Source: a virus. From it: DNA of 64,000 nt. A program made the translations under genes and the position numbers. Shown piece by piece: positions 63,903 through 64,000 of the stretch. Under the pieces are notes generated by a model, which was given only the letters and a program-made list of their open reading frames with translations, searched no databases and was not told the DNA's origin. The stretch is taken from positions 248,001 to 312,000 of IMG/VR virus record IMGVR_UViG_3300023174_000036; one strand, 5' to 3'. Every line of letters starts with the position of its first letter. Positions within the stretch are counted from its first letter, which is position 1.

Positions 63903-64000
63903 TATTAGGCTTCTCCAATGTTATAAGTCAGGGACTCGCTCCGAGTCATGTGCCTAGTGTATGATTGAATGCCTAAGTGTTTACGTGGATAAATTGCCTA

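Noticed and set aside
63903-64000. Short minus-strand frame reading RKHLGIQSYTRHMTRSE and ending GEA
   Set aside because: Looks coding but has a stop at the window edge and no start codon of useful length; may be the end of a gene with an error, not callable here.

Overview
This looks like an interior piece of the genome of a large tailed phage (T4-like expression style) that infects a Gram-negative aquatic bacterium. The evidence is virion genes (two fibre-type proteins, a PAAR spike tip, several uncharacterised structural-type proteins), a SleB-type lysis enzyme, a class I ribonucleotide reductase operon, a dense tRNA array, and T4-late-like promoter boxes (ATAAATA) next to consensus sigma70 promoters (TTGACA, 17 bp, TATAAT). 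The circularly permuted tmRNA gene points to a host lineage that uses the two-piece form (alpha- or betaproteobacteria, or cyanobacteria). I infer an uncultured aquatic proteobacterial host, but the sequence alone does not settle this.

Layout. 1-10 kb: accessory metabolism. It holds a propeller-like fragment, a small kinase-like protein, a radical SAM enzyme, a run of 2-oxoglutarate/Fe(II) oxygenases with a CX5R phosphatase, and a coupled cassette of SGNH hydrolase, very short adenylate-forming enzyme and GNAT-like protein. 10-16 kb: a fibre protein, a CDGSH-tailed oxygenase, then small sigma70-driven genes (phosphoesterase, phosphatase, DksA-like zinc finger, P-loop kinase, DUF2828/vWA protein). 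16-28 kb: 29 tRNA genes covering all 20 amino acids plus an initiator tRNA, interleaved with rpoZ, a methyltransferase, a B12-type radical SAM enzyme, SGNH proteins, more oxygenases, a desaturase and several long-stem structured spacers. 28-31 kb: rubredoxin/rubrerythrin, a small outer-membrane barrel, a permuted tmRNA and a cold-shock protein. 31-39.5 kb: membrane/coiled-coil proteins, an amidotransferase-like protein, a second desaturase, and two large secreted low-complexity proteins. 39.7-46.7 kb: heme oxygenase plus bilin reductase, ClpS, Hsp20, DnaK, MazG-like, a 3'-5' exonuclease and ribosomal protein S21. 47-57 kb: membrane and structural proteins, lysis genes, IscU/IscA, PAAR, glutaredoxin, and NrdB / class II aldolase / NrdA. 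57-64 kb: a tailspike, a PD-(D/E)XK nuclease, and a structural-type gene that ends in a slippery A10 tract apparently joined by -1 frameshifting to a downstream frame, followed by small hypothetical genes and a nucleotidyltransferase.

How it works together. The phage carries much of what is needed to keep translation and protein quality control running after takeover: a full tRNA set, initiator tRNA, S21, tmRNA, ClpS, DnaK and Hsp20. It also carries an RNA polymerase omega subunit. Genes with consensus sigma70 promoters are probably early. Genes with ATAAATA boxes are probably late, and several of these boxes sit only 4-5 nt from the start codon, which predicts leaderless late mRNAs. Coordinates and motifs were read by eye; no database search was run.
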